A stretch of 64,000 bases of DNA from Panagrolaimus kolymaensis (Eukaryota > Nematoda > Chromadorea > Rhabditida > Panagrolaimidae): the NCBI GenBank assembly GCA_028622995.1, contig JAJQJQ010000047.1, positions 1,798,001-1,862,000 of the forward strand. Direction: 5' to 3'. The notes under the pieces are model-generated. The model was not told the DNA's origin, did not search any database, and saw only the letters and a list, made by a program, of their open reading frames with translations. The translations under genes were made by a program, and so were the position numbers. Shown one piece after another: positions 39,053 through 51,624 of this stretch (its first letter is position 1; each line of letters starts with the position of its first letter).

Positions 39053-42000
39053 AAGAAAGGCAATGCAATCAGAAAATCATTTATTTGAAGCCTTTAAATT
39101 CAATCTGGATCCAAGTCAGGAATATTTGCTAATTATTTAATTTATTATTTTATATTTTGTCTGAAAAATTGTACCTAAAGAAAGGCAATGCAATCAGAAA
39201 ATCACTTTTTTGAAGCCTTTAAATTCAATCTGGATCCAAGTCAGGAATATTTGCTAATTATTTAATTTATTATTTTATATTTTGTCTGAAAAATTGTACC
39301 TAAAGAAAGGCAATGCAATCAGAAAATGATTTTTTTGAAGCCTTTAAATTCAATCTGGATCCAAGTCAGGAATATTTGCTAATTATTTAATTTATTATTT
39401 TATATTTTGTCTGAAAAATTGTACCTAAAGAAAGGCAATGCAATCAGAAAATCATTTTTTTGTAGCCTTTAAATTCAATCGGGATCCATGTAATAAATAT
39501 TATCGATTTTTTAATTTATTATTTTAAATTTTGTCTGAATCATTCTACCTAAAGAAAGGCAATGCAATCAGAAAATCATTTTTTTGAAGCCTTTAAATTC
39601 AATCTGGATCCAAGTCAGGAATATTTGCTAATTATTTAATTTATTATTTTATATTTTGTCTGAAAAATTGTACCTAAAGAAAGGCAATGCAATCAGAAAA
39701 TCATTTTTTTGAAGCCTTTAAATTCAATCTGGATCCAAGTCAGGAATATTTGCTAATTATTTAATTTATTATTTTATATTTTGTCTGAAAAATTGTACCT
39801 AAAGAAAGGCAATGCAATCAGAAAATCATTTTTTTGTAGCCTTTAAATTCAATCGGGATCCATGTAATAAATATTATCGATTTTTTAATTTATTATTTTA
39901 AATTTTGTCTGAATCATTCTACCTAAAGAAAGGCAATGCAATCAGAAAATCATTTTTTTGAAGCCTTTAAATTCAATCTGGATCCAAGTCAGGAATATTT
40001 GCTAATTATTTAATTTATTATTTTATATTTTGTCTGAAAAATTGTACCTAAAGAAAGGCAATGCAATCAGAAAATCACTTTTTTGAAGCCTTTAAATTCA
40101 ATCGGGATCCAAGTCAGGAATATTTGCTAATTATTTAATTTATTATTTTATATTTTGTCTGAAACATTGTACCTAAAGAAAGGCAATGCAATCAGAAAAT
40201 CATTTTTTTGTAGCCTTTAAATTCAATCGGGATCCAAGTCAGGAATATTTGCTAATTATTTAATTTATTATTTTATATTTTGTCTGAAACATTGTACCTA
40301 AAGAAAGGCAATGCAATCAGAAAATCATTTTTTTGAAGCCTTTAAATTCAATCTGGATCCAAGTCAGGAATATTTGCTAATTATTTAATTTATTATTTTA
40401 TATTTATCTGAAAAATTGTACCTAAAGAAAGGCAATGCAATCAGAAAATCACTTTTTTGAAGCCTTTAAATTCAATCGGGATCCAAGTCATGAATATTTG
40501 CTAATTATTTAATTTATTATTTTATATTTTGTCTGGAAAATTGTACCTAAAGAAAGGCAATGCAATCAGAAAATCATTTTTTTGTAGCCTTTAAATTCAA
40601 TCGGGATCCATGTAATAAATATTATCGATTTTTTAATTTATTATTTTAAATTTTGTCTGAATCATTCTACCTCAAGAAAGGCAATGCAATCAGAAAATCA
40701 TTTTTTTGAAGCCTTTAAATTCAATCTGGATCCAAGTCAGGAATATTTGCTAATTATTTAATTTATTATTTTATATTTTGTCTGAAAAATTGTACCTAAA
40801 GAAAGGCAATGCAATCAGAAAATCACTTTTTTGAAGCCTTTAAATTCAATCGGGATCCAAGTCAGGAATATTTGCTAATTATATAATTTATTATTTTATA
40901 TTTTGTCTGAAACATTGTACCTAAAGAAAGGCAATGCAATCAGAAAATCATTTTTTTGTAGCCTTTAAATTCAATCGGGATCCATGTAATAAATATTATC
41001 GATTTTTTAATTTATTATTTTAAATTTTGTCTGAAACATGGTACCTAAAGAAAGGCAATGCAATCAGAAAATCATATTTTTGAAGCCTTTAAATTCAATC
41101 GGGATCCATGTAATAAATATTATCGATTTTTTAATTTATTATTTTAAATTTTGTCTGAATCATTCTACCTCAAGAAAGGCAATGCAATCAGAAAATCATT
41201 TTTTTGTAGCCTTTAAATTCAATCGGGATCCATGTAATAAATATTATCGATTTTTTAATTTATTATTTTAAATTTTGTCTGAATCATTCTACCTCAAGAA
41301 AGGCAATGCAATCAGAAAATCATTTTTTTGAAGCCTTTAAATTCAATCTGGATCCAAGTCAGGAATATTTGCTAATTATTTAATTTATTATTTTATATTT
41401 TGTCTGAAAAATTGTACCTAAAGAAAGGCAATGCAATCAGAAAATCATTTTTTTGTAGCCTTTAAATTCAATCGGGATCCATGTAATAAATATTATCGAT
41501 TTTTTAATTTATTATTTTAAATTTTGTCTGAATCATTCTACCTCAAGAAAGGCAATGCAATCAAAAAATCATTTTTTTGAAGCCTTTAAATTCAATCTGG
41601 ATCCAAGTCAGGAATATTTGCTAATTATTTAATTTATTATTTTATATTTTGTCTGAAAAATTGTACCTAAAGAAAGGCAATGCAATCAGAAAATCATTTT
41701 TTTGAAGCCTTTAAATTCAATCTGGATCCAAGTCAGGAATATTTGCTAATTATTTAATTTATTATTTTATATTTTGTCTGAAAAATTGTACCTAAAGAAA
41801 GGCAATGCAATCAGAAAATCATTTTTTTGTAGCCTTTAAATTCAATCGGGATCCATGTAATAAATATTATCGATTTTTTAATTTATTATTTTAAATTTTG
41901 TCTGAATCATTCTACCTCAAGAAAGGCAATGCAATCAGAAAATCATTTTTTTGAAGCCTTTAAATTAAATCTGGATCCAAGTCAGGAATATTTGCTAATT

Positions 42001-43286
42001 ATTTAATTTATTATTTTATATTTTGTCTGAAAAATTGTACCTAAAGAAAGGCAATGCAATCAGAAAATCATTTTTTTGTAGCCTTTAAATTCAATCGGGA
42101 TCCATGTAATAAATATTATCGATTTTTTAATTTATTATTTTAAATTTTGTCTGAAACATGGTACCTAAAGAAAGGCAATGCAATCAGAAAATCATATTTT
42201 TGAAGCCTTTAAATTCAATCGGGATCCATGTAATAAATATTATCGATTTTTTAATTTATTATTTTAAATTTTGTCTGAATCATTCAACCTCAAGAAAGGC
42301 AATGCAATCAGAAAATCATTTTTTTGTAGCCTTTAAATTCAATCGGGATCCATGTAATAAATATTATCGATTTTTTAATTTATTATTTTAAATTTTGTCT
42401 GAATCATTCAACCTCAAGAAAGGCAATGCAATCAGAAAATCATTTTTTTGTAGCCTTTAAATTCAATCGGGATCCATGTAATAAATATTATCGATTTTTT
42501 AATTTATTATTTGAAATTTTGTCTGAAACATGGTACCTAAAGAAAGGCAATGCAATCAGAAAATCACTTTTTTGTAGCCTTTAAATTCAATCGGGATCCA
42601 TGTAATAAATATTATCGATTTTTTAAATTATTATTTTAAATTTTGTCTGAAACATGGTACCTAAAGAAAGGCAATGCAATCAGAAAATCATATTTTTGAA
42701 GCCTTTAAATTCAATCTGGATCCAAGTCAGGAATATTTGCTAATTATTTATTTTATTATTTTATATTTTGTCTGAAACATTGTACCTAAAGAAAGGCAAT
42801 GCAATCAGAAAATCATTTTTTTGAAGCCTCTAAATTCAATCTGGATCCAAGTCAGGAATATTTGCTAATTATTTAATTTTTTATTTTATATTATGTCTGA
42901 AAAATTGTACCTAAAGAAAGGCAATGCAATCAGAAAATCATATTTTTGAAGCCTTTAAATTCAATCTGGATCCAAGTCAGGAATATTTGCTAATTATTTA
43001 ATTTATTATTTTATATTTTGTCTGGAAAATTGTACCTAAAGAAAGGCAATGCAATCAGAAAATCATTTTTTTGTAGCCTTTAAATTCAATCGGGATCCAT
43101 GTAATAAATATTATCGATTTTTTAATTTATTATTTTAAATTTTGTCTGAAACATGGTACCTAAAGAAAGGCAATGCAATCAGAAAATCACTTTTTTGAAG
43201 CCTTTAAATTCAATCGGGATCCAAGTCAGGAATATTTGCTAATTATATAATTTATTATTTTATATTTTGTCTGAAACATGGTACCT

Positions 43287-44154
43287 AAAGAAAGGCAATG
43301 CAATCAGAAAATCATTTTTTTGTAGCCTTTAAATTCAATCGGGATCCATGTAATAAATATTATCGATTTTTTAATTTATTATTTTAAATTTTGTCTGAAA
43401 CATGGTACCTAAAGAAAGGCAATGCAATCAGAAAATCATTTTTTTGTAGCCTTTAAATTCAATCGGGATCCATGTAATAAATATTATCGATTTTTTAATT
43501 TATTATTTTAAATTTTGTCTGAAACATGGTACCTAAAGAAAGGCAATGCAATCAGAAAATCATTTTTTTGTAGCCTTTAAATTCAATCGGGATCCATGTA
43601 ATAAATATTATCGATTTTTTAATTTATTATTTTAAATTTTGTCTGAAACATGGTACCTAAAGAAAGGCAATGCAATCAGAAAATCATTTTTTTGTAGCCT
43701 TTAAATTCAATCGGGATCCATGTAATAAATATTATCGATTTTTTAATTTATTATTTTAAATTTTGTCTGAAACATGGTACCTAAAGAAAGGCAATGCAAT
43801 CAGAAAATCATTTTTTTGTAGCCTTTAAATTCAATCGGGATCCATGTAATAAATATTATCGATTTTTTAATTTATTATTTTAAATTTTGTCTGAATCATT
43901 CTACCTCAAGAAAGGCAATGCAATCAGAAAATCATTTTTTTGTAGCCTTTAAATTCAATCGGGATCCATGTAATAAATATTATCGATTTTTTAATTTATT
44001 ATTTTAAATTTTGTCTGAAACATGGTACCTAAAGAAAGGCAATGCAATCAGAAAATCATATTTTTGAAGCCTTTAAATTCAATCGGGATCCATGTAATAA
44101 ATATTATCGATTTTTTAATTTATTATTTTAAATTTTGTCTGAATCATTCTACCT
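43287..44154 (+). repeat. Run of seven B monomers
   Basis: The interval is 868 bp, or 7 x 124. Most members are joined by the KpnI junction GAAACATGGTACC. Runs of seven B also occur at about 45.9-46.8 and 50.1-51.0 kb, at offsets matching the HOR copies (2,612 and 4,235 bp between the KpnI junctions starting at 44022, 46634 and 50869). I found no longer B run. Confidence 0.85.
43411..43534 (+). repeat. Reference B-family monomer (124 bp)
   Basis: This is a representative B monomer. The left half matches A, usually with GTAGCC and CGGGATCC. After the BamHI site the tail is ATGTAATAAATATTATCGAT, then a run of six T and the AT-only stretch ending TTTTAAATTTTGTCTG. It carries a ClaI site (ATCGAT) and an AATAAA hexamer, both absent from the A tail on this strand. 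Junctions linked to B are GAATCATTCTACCTCAAG and GAAACATGGTACCTAAAG; the latter makes a KpnI/Acc65I site. At 124 bp, successive copies shift reading frame by one base, so runs of B create short chance ORFs without coding meaning. Confidence 0.95.
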
Positions 44155-44777
44155 CAAGAAAGGCAATGCAATCAGAAAATCATTTTTTTGAAGCCTTTAA
44201 ATTCAATCTGGATCCAAGTCAGGAATATTTGCTAATTATTTAATTTATTATTTTATATTTTGTCTGAAAAATTGTACCTAAAGAAAGGCAATGCAATCAG
44301 AAAATCATTTTTTTGTAGCCTTTAAATTCAATCTGGATCCATGTAATAAATATTATCGATTTTTTAATTTATTATTTTAAATTTTGTCTGAATCATTCTA
44401 CCTCAAGAAAGGCAATGCAATCAGAAAATCATTTTTTTGAAGCCTTTAAATTCAATCTGGATCCAAGTCAGGAATATTTGCTAATTATTTAATTTATTAT
44501 TTTATATTTTGTCTGAAAAATTGTACCTAAAGAAAGGCAATGCAATCAGAAAATCATTTTTTTGAAGCCTTTAAATTCAATCTGGATCCAAGTCAGGAAT
44601 ATTTGCTAATTATTTAATTTATTATTTTATATTTTGTCTGAAAAATTGTACCTAAAGAAAGGCAATGCAATCAGAAAATCATTTTTTTGTAGCCTTTAAA
44701 TTCAATCGGGATCCATGTAATAAATATTATCGATTTTTTAATTTATTATTTTAAATTTTGTCTGAAACATGGTACCT

Positions 44778-47389
44778 AAAGAAAGGCAATGCAATCAGAA
44801 AATCATATTTTTGAAGCCTTTAAATTCAATCGGGATCCATGTAATAAATATTATCGATTTTTTAATTTATTATTTTAAATTTTGTCTGAATCATTCAACC
44901 TCAAGAAAGGCAATGCAATCAGAAAATCATTTTTTTGTAGCCTTTAAATTCAATCGGGATCCATGTAATAAATATTATCGATTTTTTAATTTATTATTTT
45001 AAATTTTGTCTGAAACATGGTACCTAAAGAAAGGCAATGCAATCAGAAAATCACTTTTTTGTAGCCTTTAAATTCAATCGGGATCCATGTAATGAATATT
45101 ATCGATTTTTTAATTTATTATTTTAAATTTTGTCTGAAACATGGTACCTAAAGAAAGGCAATGCAATCAGAAAATCATATTTTTGAAGCCTTTAAATTCA
45201 ATCTGGATCCAAGTCAGGAATATTTGCTAATTATTTATTTTATTATTTTATATTTTGTCTGAAACATTGTACCTAAAGAAAGGCAATGCAATCAGAAAAT
45301 CATTTTTTTGAAGCCTTTAAATTCAATCTGGATCCAAGTCAGGAATATTTGCTAATTATTTAATTTATTATTTTATATTATGTCTGAAAAATTGTACCTA
45401 AAGAAAGGCAATGCAATCAGAAAATCACTTTTTTGAAGCCTTTAAATTCAATCGGGATCCAAGTCATGAATATTTGCTAATTATTTAATTTATTATTTTA
45501 TATTTTGTCTGGAAAATTGTACCTAAAGAAAGGCAATGCAATCAGAAAATCATTTTTTTGTAGCCTTTAAATTCAATCGGGATCCATGTAATAAATATTA
45601 TCGATTTTTTAATTTATTATTTTAAATTTTGTCTGAATCATTCTACCTCAAGAAAGGCAATGCAATCAGAAAATCATTTTTTTGAAGCCTTTAAATTCAT
45701 TCTGGATCCAAGTCAGGAATATTTGCTAATTATTTAATTTATTATTTTATATTTTGTCTGAAAAATTGTACCTAAAGAAAGGCAATGCAATCAGAAAATC
45801 ACTTTTTTGAAGCCTTTAAATTCAATCGGGATCCAAGTCAGGAATATTTGCTAATTATATAATTTATTATTTTATATTTTGTCTGAAACATTGTACCTAA
45901 AGAAAGGCAATGCAATCAGAAAATCATTTTTTTGTAGCCTTTAAATTCAATCGGGATCCATGTAATAAATATTATCGATTTTTTAATTTATTATTTTAAA
46001 TTTTGTCTGAATCATTCTACCTCAAGAAAGGCAATGCAATCAGAAAATCATTTTTTTGTAGCCTTTAAATTCAATCGGGATCCATGTAATAAATATTATC
46101 GATTTTTTAATTTATTATTTTAAATTTTGTCTGAAACATGGTACCTAAAGAAAGGCAATGCAATCAGAAAATCATATTTTTGAAGCCTTTAAATTCAATC
46201 GGGATCCATGTAATAAATATTATCGATTTTTTAATTTATTATTTTAAATTTTGTCTGAAACATGGTACCTAAAGAAAGGCAATGCAATCAGAAAATCATT
46301 TTTTTGTAGCCTTTAAATTCAATCGGGATCCATGTAATAAATATTATCGATTTTTTAATTTATTATTTTAAATTTTGTCTGAAACATGGTACCTAAAGAA
46401 AGGCAATGCAATCAGAAAATCATTTTTTTGTAGCCTTTAAATTCAATCGGGATCCATGTAATAAATATTATCGATTTTTTAATTTATTATTTTAAATTTT
46501 GTCTGAATCATTCTACCTCAAGAAAGGCAATGCAATCAGAAAATCATTTTTTTGTAGCCTTTAAATTCAATCGGGATCCATGTAATAAATATTATCGATT
46601 TTTTAATTTATTATTTTAAATTTTGTCTGAAACATGGTACCTAAAGAAAGGCAATGCAATCAGAAAATCATATTTTTGAAGCCTTTAAATTCAATCGGGA
46701 TCCATGTAATAAATATTATCGATTTTTTAATTTATTATTTTAAATTTTGTCTGAATCATTCTACATCAAGAAAGGCAATGCAATCAGAAAATCATTTTTT
46801 TGAAGCCTTTAAATTCAATCTGGATCCAAGTCAGGAATATTTGCTAATTATTTAATTTATTATTTTATATTTTGTCTGAAAAATTGTACCTAAAGAAAGG
46901 CAATGCAATCAGAAAATCATTTTTTTGTAGCCTTTAAATTCAATCTGGATCCATGTAATAAATATTATCGATTTTTTAATTTATTATTTTAAATTTTGTC
47001 TGAATCATTCTACCTCAAGAAAGGCAATGCAATCAGAAAATCATTTTTTTGAAGCCTTTAAATTCAATCTGGATCCAAGTCAGGAATATTTGCTAATTAT
47101 TTAATTTATTATTTTATATTTTGTCTGAAAAATTGTACCTAAAGAAAGGCAATGCAATCAGAAAATCATTTTTTTGAAGCCTTTAAATTCAATCTGGATC
47201 CAAGTCAGGAATATTTGCTAATTATTTAATTTATTATTTTATATTTTGTCTGAAAAATTGTACCTAAAGAAAGGCAATGCAATCAGAAAATCATTTTTTT
47301 GTAGCCTTTAAATTCAATCGGGATCCATGTAATAAATATTATCGATTTTTTAATTTATTATTTTAAATTTTGTCTGAAACATGGTACCT
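44778..47389 (+). repeat. HOR copy 1 of 6: 21 monomers, 2,612 bp
   Basis: Unit boundaries are set at the KpnI-junction B monomer that is followed by a B with the TTCAACCTC junction. The order is B,B,B,A,A,A,B,A,A,B(x7),A,B,A,A,B (8 A, 13 B). Diagnostic monomers are a B with GTAATGAATATT (45091) and an A with TTATTTATTTTATT just after it. A rare CTGG with B tail lies at 44333, just left of this unit, and its counterparts are at 46945 and 51180. The A monomer at 45698 has TTCATTCTGG, shared with the next copy. Confidence 0.85.
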
Positions 47390-50300
47390 AAAGAAAGGCA
47401 ATGCAATCAGAAAATCATATTTTTGAAGCCTTTAAATTCAATCGGGATCCATGTAATAAATATTATCGATTTTTTAATTTATTATTTTAAATTTTGTCTG
47501 AATCATTCAACCTCAAGAAAGGCAATGCAATCAGAAAATCATTTTTTTGTAGCCTTTAAATTCAATCGGGATCCATGTAATAAATATTATCGATTTTTTA
47601 ATTTATTATTTTAAATTTTGTCTGAAACATGGTACCTAAAGAAAGGCAATGCAATCAGAAAATCACTTTTTTGTAGCCTTTAAATTCAATCGGGATCCAT
47701 GTAATGAATATTATCGATTTTTTAATTTATTATTTTAAATTTTGTCTGAAACATGGTACCTAAAGAAAGGCAATGCAATCAGAAAATCATATTTTTGAAG
47801 CCTTTAAATTCAATCTGGATCCAAGTCAGGAATATTTGCTAATTATTTATTTTATTATTTTATATTTTGTCTGAAACATTGTACCTAAAGAAAGGCAATG
47901 CAATCAGAAAATCATTTTTTTGAAGCCTTTAAATTCAATCTGGATCCAAGTCAGGAATATTTGCTAATTATTTAATTTATTATTTTATATTATGTCTGAA
48001 AAATTGTACCTAAAGAAAGGCAATGCAATCAGAAAATCACTTTTTTGAAGCCTTTAAATTCAATCGGGATCCAAGTCATGAATATTTGCTAATTATTTAA
48101 TTTATTATTTTATATTTTGTCTGGAAAATTGTACCTAAAGAAAGGCAATGCAATCAGAAAATCATTTTTTTGTAGCCTTTAAATTCAATCGGGATCCAAG
48201 TCAGGAATATTTGCTAATTATATAATTTATTATTTTATATTTTGTCTGGAAAATTGTACCTAAAGAAAGGCAATGCAATCAGAAAATCATTTTTTTGTAG
48301 CCTTTAAATTCAATCGGGATCCATGTAATAAATATTATCGATTTTTTAATTTATTATTTTAAATTTTGTCTGAATCATTCTACCTCAAGAAAGGCAATGC
48401 AATCAGAAAATCATTTTTTTGAAGCCTTTAAATTCATTCTGGATCCAAGTCAGGAATATTTGCTAATTATTTAATTTATTATTTTATATTTTGTCTGAAA
48501 AATTGTACCTAAAGAAAGGCAATGCAATCAGAAAATCACTTTTTTGAAGCCTTTAAATTCAATCGGGATCCAAGTCAGGAATATTTGCTAATTATATAAT
48601 TTATTATTTTATATTTTGTCTGAAACATTGTACCTAAAGAAAGGCAATGCAATCAGAAAATCATTTTTTTGTAGCCTTTAAATTCAATCGGGATCCATGT
48701 AATAAATATTATCGATTTTTTAATTTATTATTTTAAATTTTGTCTGAAAAATTGTACCTAAAGAAAGGCAATGCAATCAGAAAATCACTTTTTTGAAGCC
48801 TTTAAATTCATTCTGGATCCAAGTCAGGAATATTTGCTAATTATTTAATTTATTATTTTATATTTTGTCTGAAAAATTGTACCTAAAGAAAGGCAATGCA
48901 ATCAGAAAATCACTTTTTTGAAGCCTTTAAATTCAATCGGGATCCAAGTCAGGAATATTTGCTAATTATTTAATTTATTATTTTATATTTTGTCTGAAAA
49001 ATTGTACCTAAAGAAAGGCAATGCAATCAGAAAATCACTTTTTTGAAGCCTTTAAATTCAATCGGGATCCAAGTCAGGAATATTTGCTAATTATATAATT
49101 TATTATTTTATATTTTGTCTGAAAAATTGTACCTAAAGAAAGGCAATGCAATCAGAAAATCACTTTTTTGAAGCCTTTAAATTCAATCGGGATCCAAGTC
49201 AGGAATATTTGCTAATTATATAATTTATTATTTTATATTTTGTCTGGAAAATTGTACCTAAAGAAAGGCAATGCAATCAGAAAATCACTTTTTTGAAGCC
49301 TTTAAATTCAATCGGGATCCAAGTCAGGAATATTTGCTAATTATATAATTTATTATTTTATATTTTGTCTGGAAAATTGTACCTAAAGAAAGGCAATGCA
49401 ATCAGAAAATCATTTTTTTGAAGCCTTTAAATTCATTCTGGATCCAAGTCAGGAATATTTGCTAATTATTTAATTTATTATTTTATATTTTGTCTGAAAA
49501 ATTGTACCTAAAGAAAGGCAATGCAATCAGAAAATCACTTTTTTGAAGCCTTTAAATTCAATCGGGATCCATGTAATAAATATTATCGATTTTTTAATTT
49601 ATTATTTTAAATTTTGTCTGAAAAATTGTACCTAAAGAAAGGCAATGCAATCAGAAAATCATTTTTTTGAAGCCTTTAAATTCATTCTGGATCCAAGTCA
49701 GGAATATTTGCTAATTATTTAATTTATTATTTTATATTTTGTCTGAAAAATTGTACCTAAAGAAAGGCAATGCAATCAGAAAATCACTTTTTTGAAGCCT
49801 TTAAATTCAATCGGGATCCAAGTCAGGAATATTTGCTAATTATTTAATTTATTATTTTATATTTTGTCTGAAAAATTGTACCTAAAGAAAGGCAATGCAA
49901 TCAGAAAATCACTTTTTTGAAGCCTTTAAATTCAATCGGGATCCAAGTCAGGAATATTTGCTAATTATATAATTTATTATTTTATATTTTGTCTGAAAAA
50001 TTGTACCTAAAGAAAGGCAATGCAATCAGAAAATCACTTTTTTGAAGCCTTTAAATTCAATCGGGATCCAAGTCAGGAATATTTGCTAATTATATAATTT
50101 ATTATTTTATATTTTGTCTGGAAAATTGTACCTAAAGAAAGGCAATGCAATCAGAAAATCATTTTTTTGTAGCCTTTAAATTCAATCGGGATCCATGTAA
50201 TAAATATTATCGATTTTTTAATTTATTATTTTAAATTTTGTCTGAATCATTCTACCTCAAGAAAGGCAATGCAATCAGAAAATCATTTTTTTGTAGCCTT

Positions 50301-51624
50301 TAAATTCAATCGGGATCCATGTAATAAATATTATCGATTTTTTAATTTATTATTTTAAATTTTGTCTGAAACATGGTACCTAAAGAAAGGCAATGCAATC
50401 AGAAAATCATATTTTTGAAGCCTTTAAATTCAATCGGGATCCATGTAATAAATATTATCGATTTTTTAATTTATTATTTTAAATTTTGTCTGAAACATGG
50501 TACCTAAAGAAAGGCAATGCAATCAGAAAATCATTTTTTTGTAGCCTTTAAATTCAATCGGGATCCATGTAATAAATATTATCGATTTTTTAATTTATTA
50601 TTTTAAATTTTGTCTGAAACATGGTACCTAAAGAAAGGCAATGCAATCAGAAAATCATTTTTTTGTAGCCTTTAAATTCAATCGGGATCCATGTAATAAA
50701 TATTATCGATTTTTTAATTTATTATTTTAAATTTTGTCTGAATCATTCTACCTCAAGAAAGGCAATGCAATCAGAAAATCATTTTTTTGTAGCCTTTAAA
50801 TTCAATCGGGATCCATGTAATAAATATTATCGATTTTTTAATTTATTATTTTAAATTTTGTCTGAAACATGGTACCTAAAGAAAGGCAATGCAATCAGAA
50901 AATCATATTTTTGAAGCCTTTAAATTCAATCGGGATCCATGTAATAAATATTATCGATTTTTTAATTTATTATTTTAAATTTTGTCTGAATCATTCTACA
51001 TCAAGAAAGGCAATGCAATCAGAAAATCATTTTTTTGAAGCCTTTAAATTCAATCTGGATCCAAGTCAGGAATATTTGCTAATTATTTAATTTATTATTT
51101 TATATTTTGTCTGAAAAATTGTACCTAAAGAAAGGCAATGCAATCAGAAAATCATTTTTTTGTAGCCTTTAAATTCAATCTGGATCCATGTAATAAATAT
51201 TATCGATTTTTTAATTTATTATTTTAAATTTTGTCTGAATCATTCTACCTCAAGAAAGGCAATGCAATCAGAAAATCATTTTTTTGAAGCCTTTAAATTC
51301 AATCTGGATCCAAGTCAGGAATATTTGCTAATTATTTAATTTATTATTTTATATTTTGTCTGAAAAATTGTACCTAAAGAAAGGCAATGCAATCAGAAAA
51401 TCATTTTTTTGAAGCCTTTAAATTCAATCTGGATCCAAGTCAGGAATATTTGCTAATTATTTAATTTATTATTTTATATTTTGTCTGAAAAATTGTACCT
51501 AAAGAAAGGCAATGCAATCAGAAAATCATTTTTTTGTAGCCTTTAAATTCAATCGGGATCCATGTAATAAATATTATCGATTTTTTAATTTATTATTTTA
51601 AATTTTGTCTGAAACATGGTACCT
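47390..51624 (+). repeat. HOR copy 2 of 6: 34 monomers, 4,235 bp (expanded)
   Basis: This copy starts and ends like copy 1 (GTAATGAATATT at 47703; seven-B run at its right end) but contains an extra A-rich insert at about 48.7-50.1 kb. The insert consists of A monomers with CTTTTTT and CGGG, with TTCATTCTGG marks at 48435, 48809, 49434 and 49683, spaced 374, 625 and 249 bp. Composition deduced from length is 19 A and 15 B. It looks like a standard unit enlarged by local tandem duplication. Confidence 0.85.

Larger units (their letters stand above)
39053..44777 (+). repeat. Mixed A/B transition block
   Basis: The left part (39.1-40.6 kb) is A-rich, with private point changes such as CATTTATTTG near 39083, AAATGATTTT near 39327 and the shortened ATTTATCTG junction at 40402. 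KpnI junctions starting at 41038 and 42158 are 1,120 bp apart (nine monomers). From 42.1 kb there are five B in a row, then proto-forms of the HOR found to the right, including the AAGCCTCTAAATTC and TTTGAAATTTTG private changes. All of it is satellite. Confidence 0.75.

Noticed and set aside
43411..43534. AATAAA polyadenylation hexamer in every B tail, and TATA-like stretches.
   Set aside because: The region is about 75% AT, so such hexamers are expected by chance. No transcript unit is visible for them to serve.
44022..44243. A 73-codon ORF variant (also 10373, 46634, 50869).
   Set aside because: It is the same chance frame, but with an A monomer as the third copy, which changes the last residues and brings a stop in the A tail. 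That dependence on monomer order argues against a gene.
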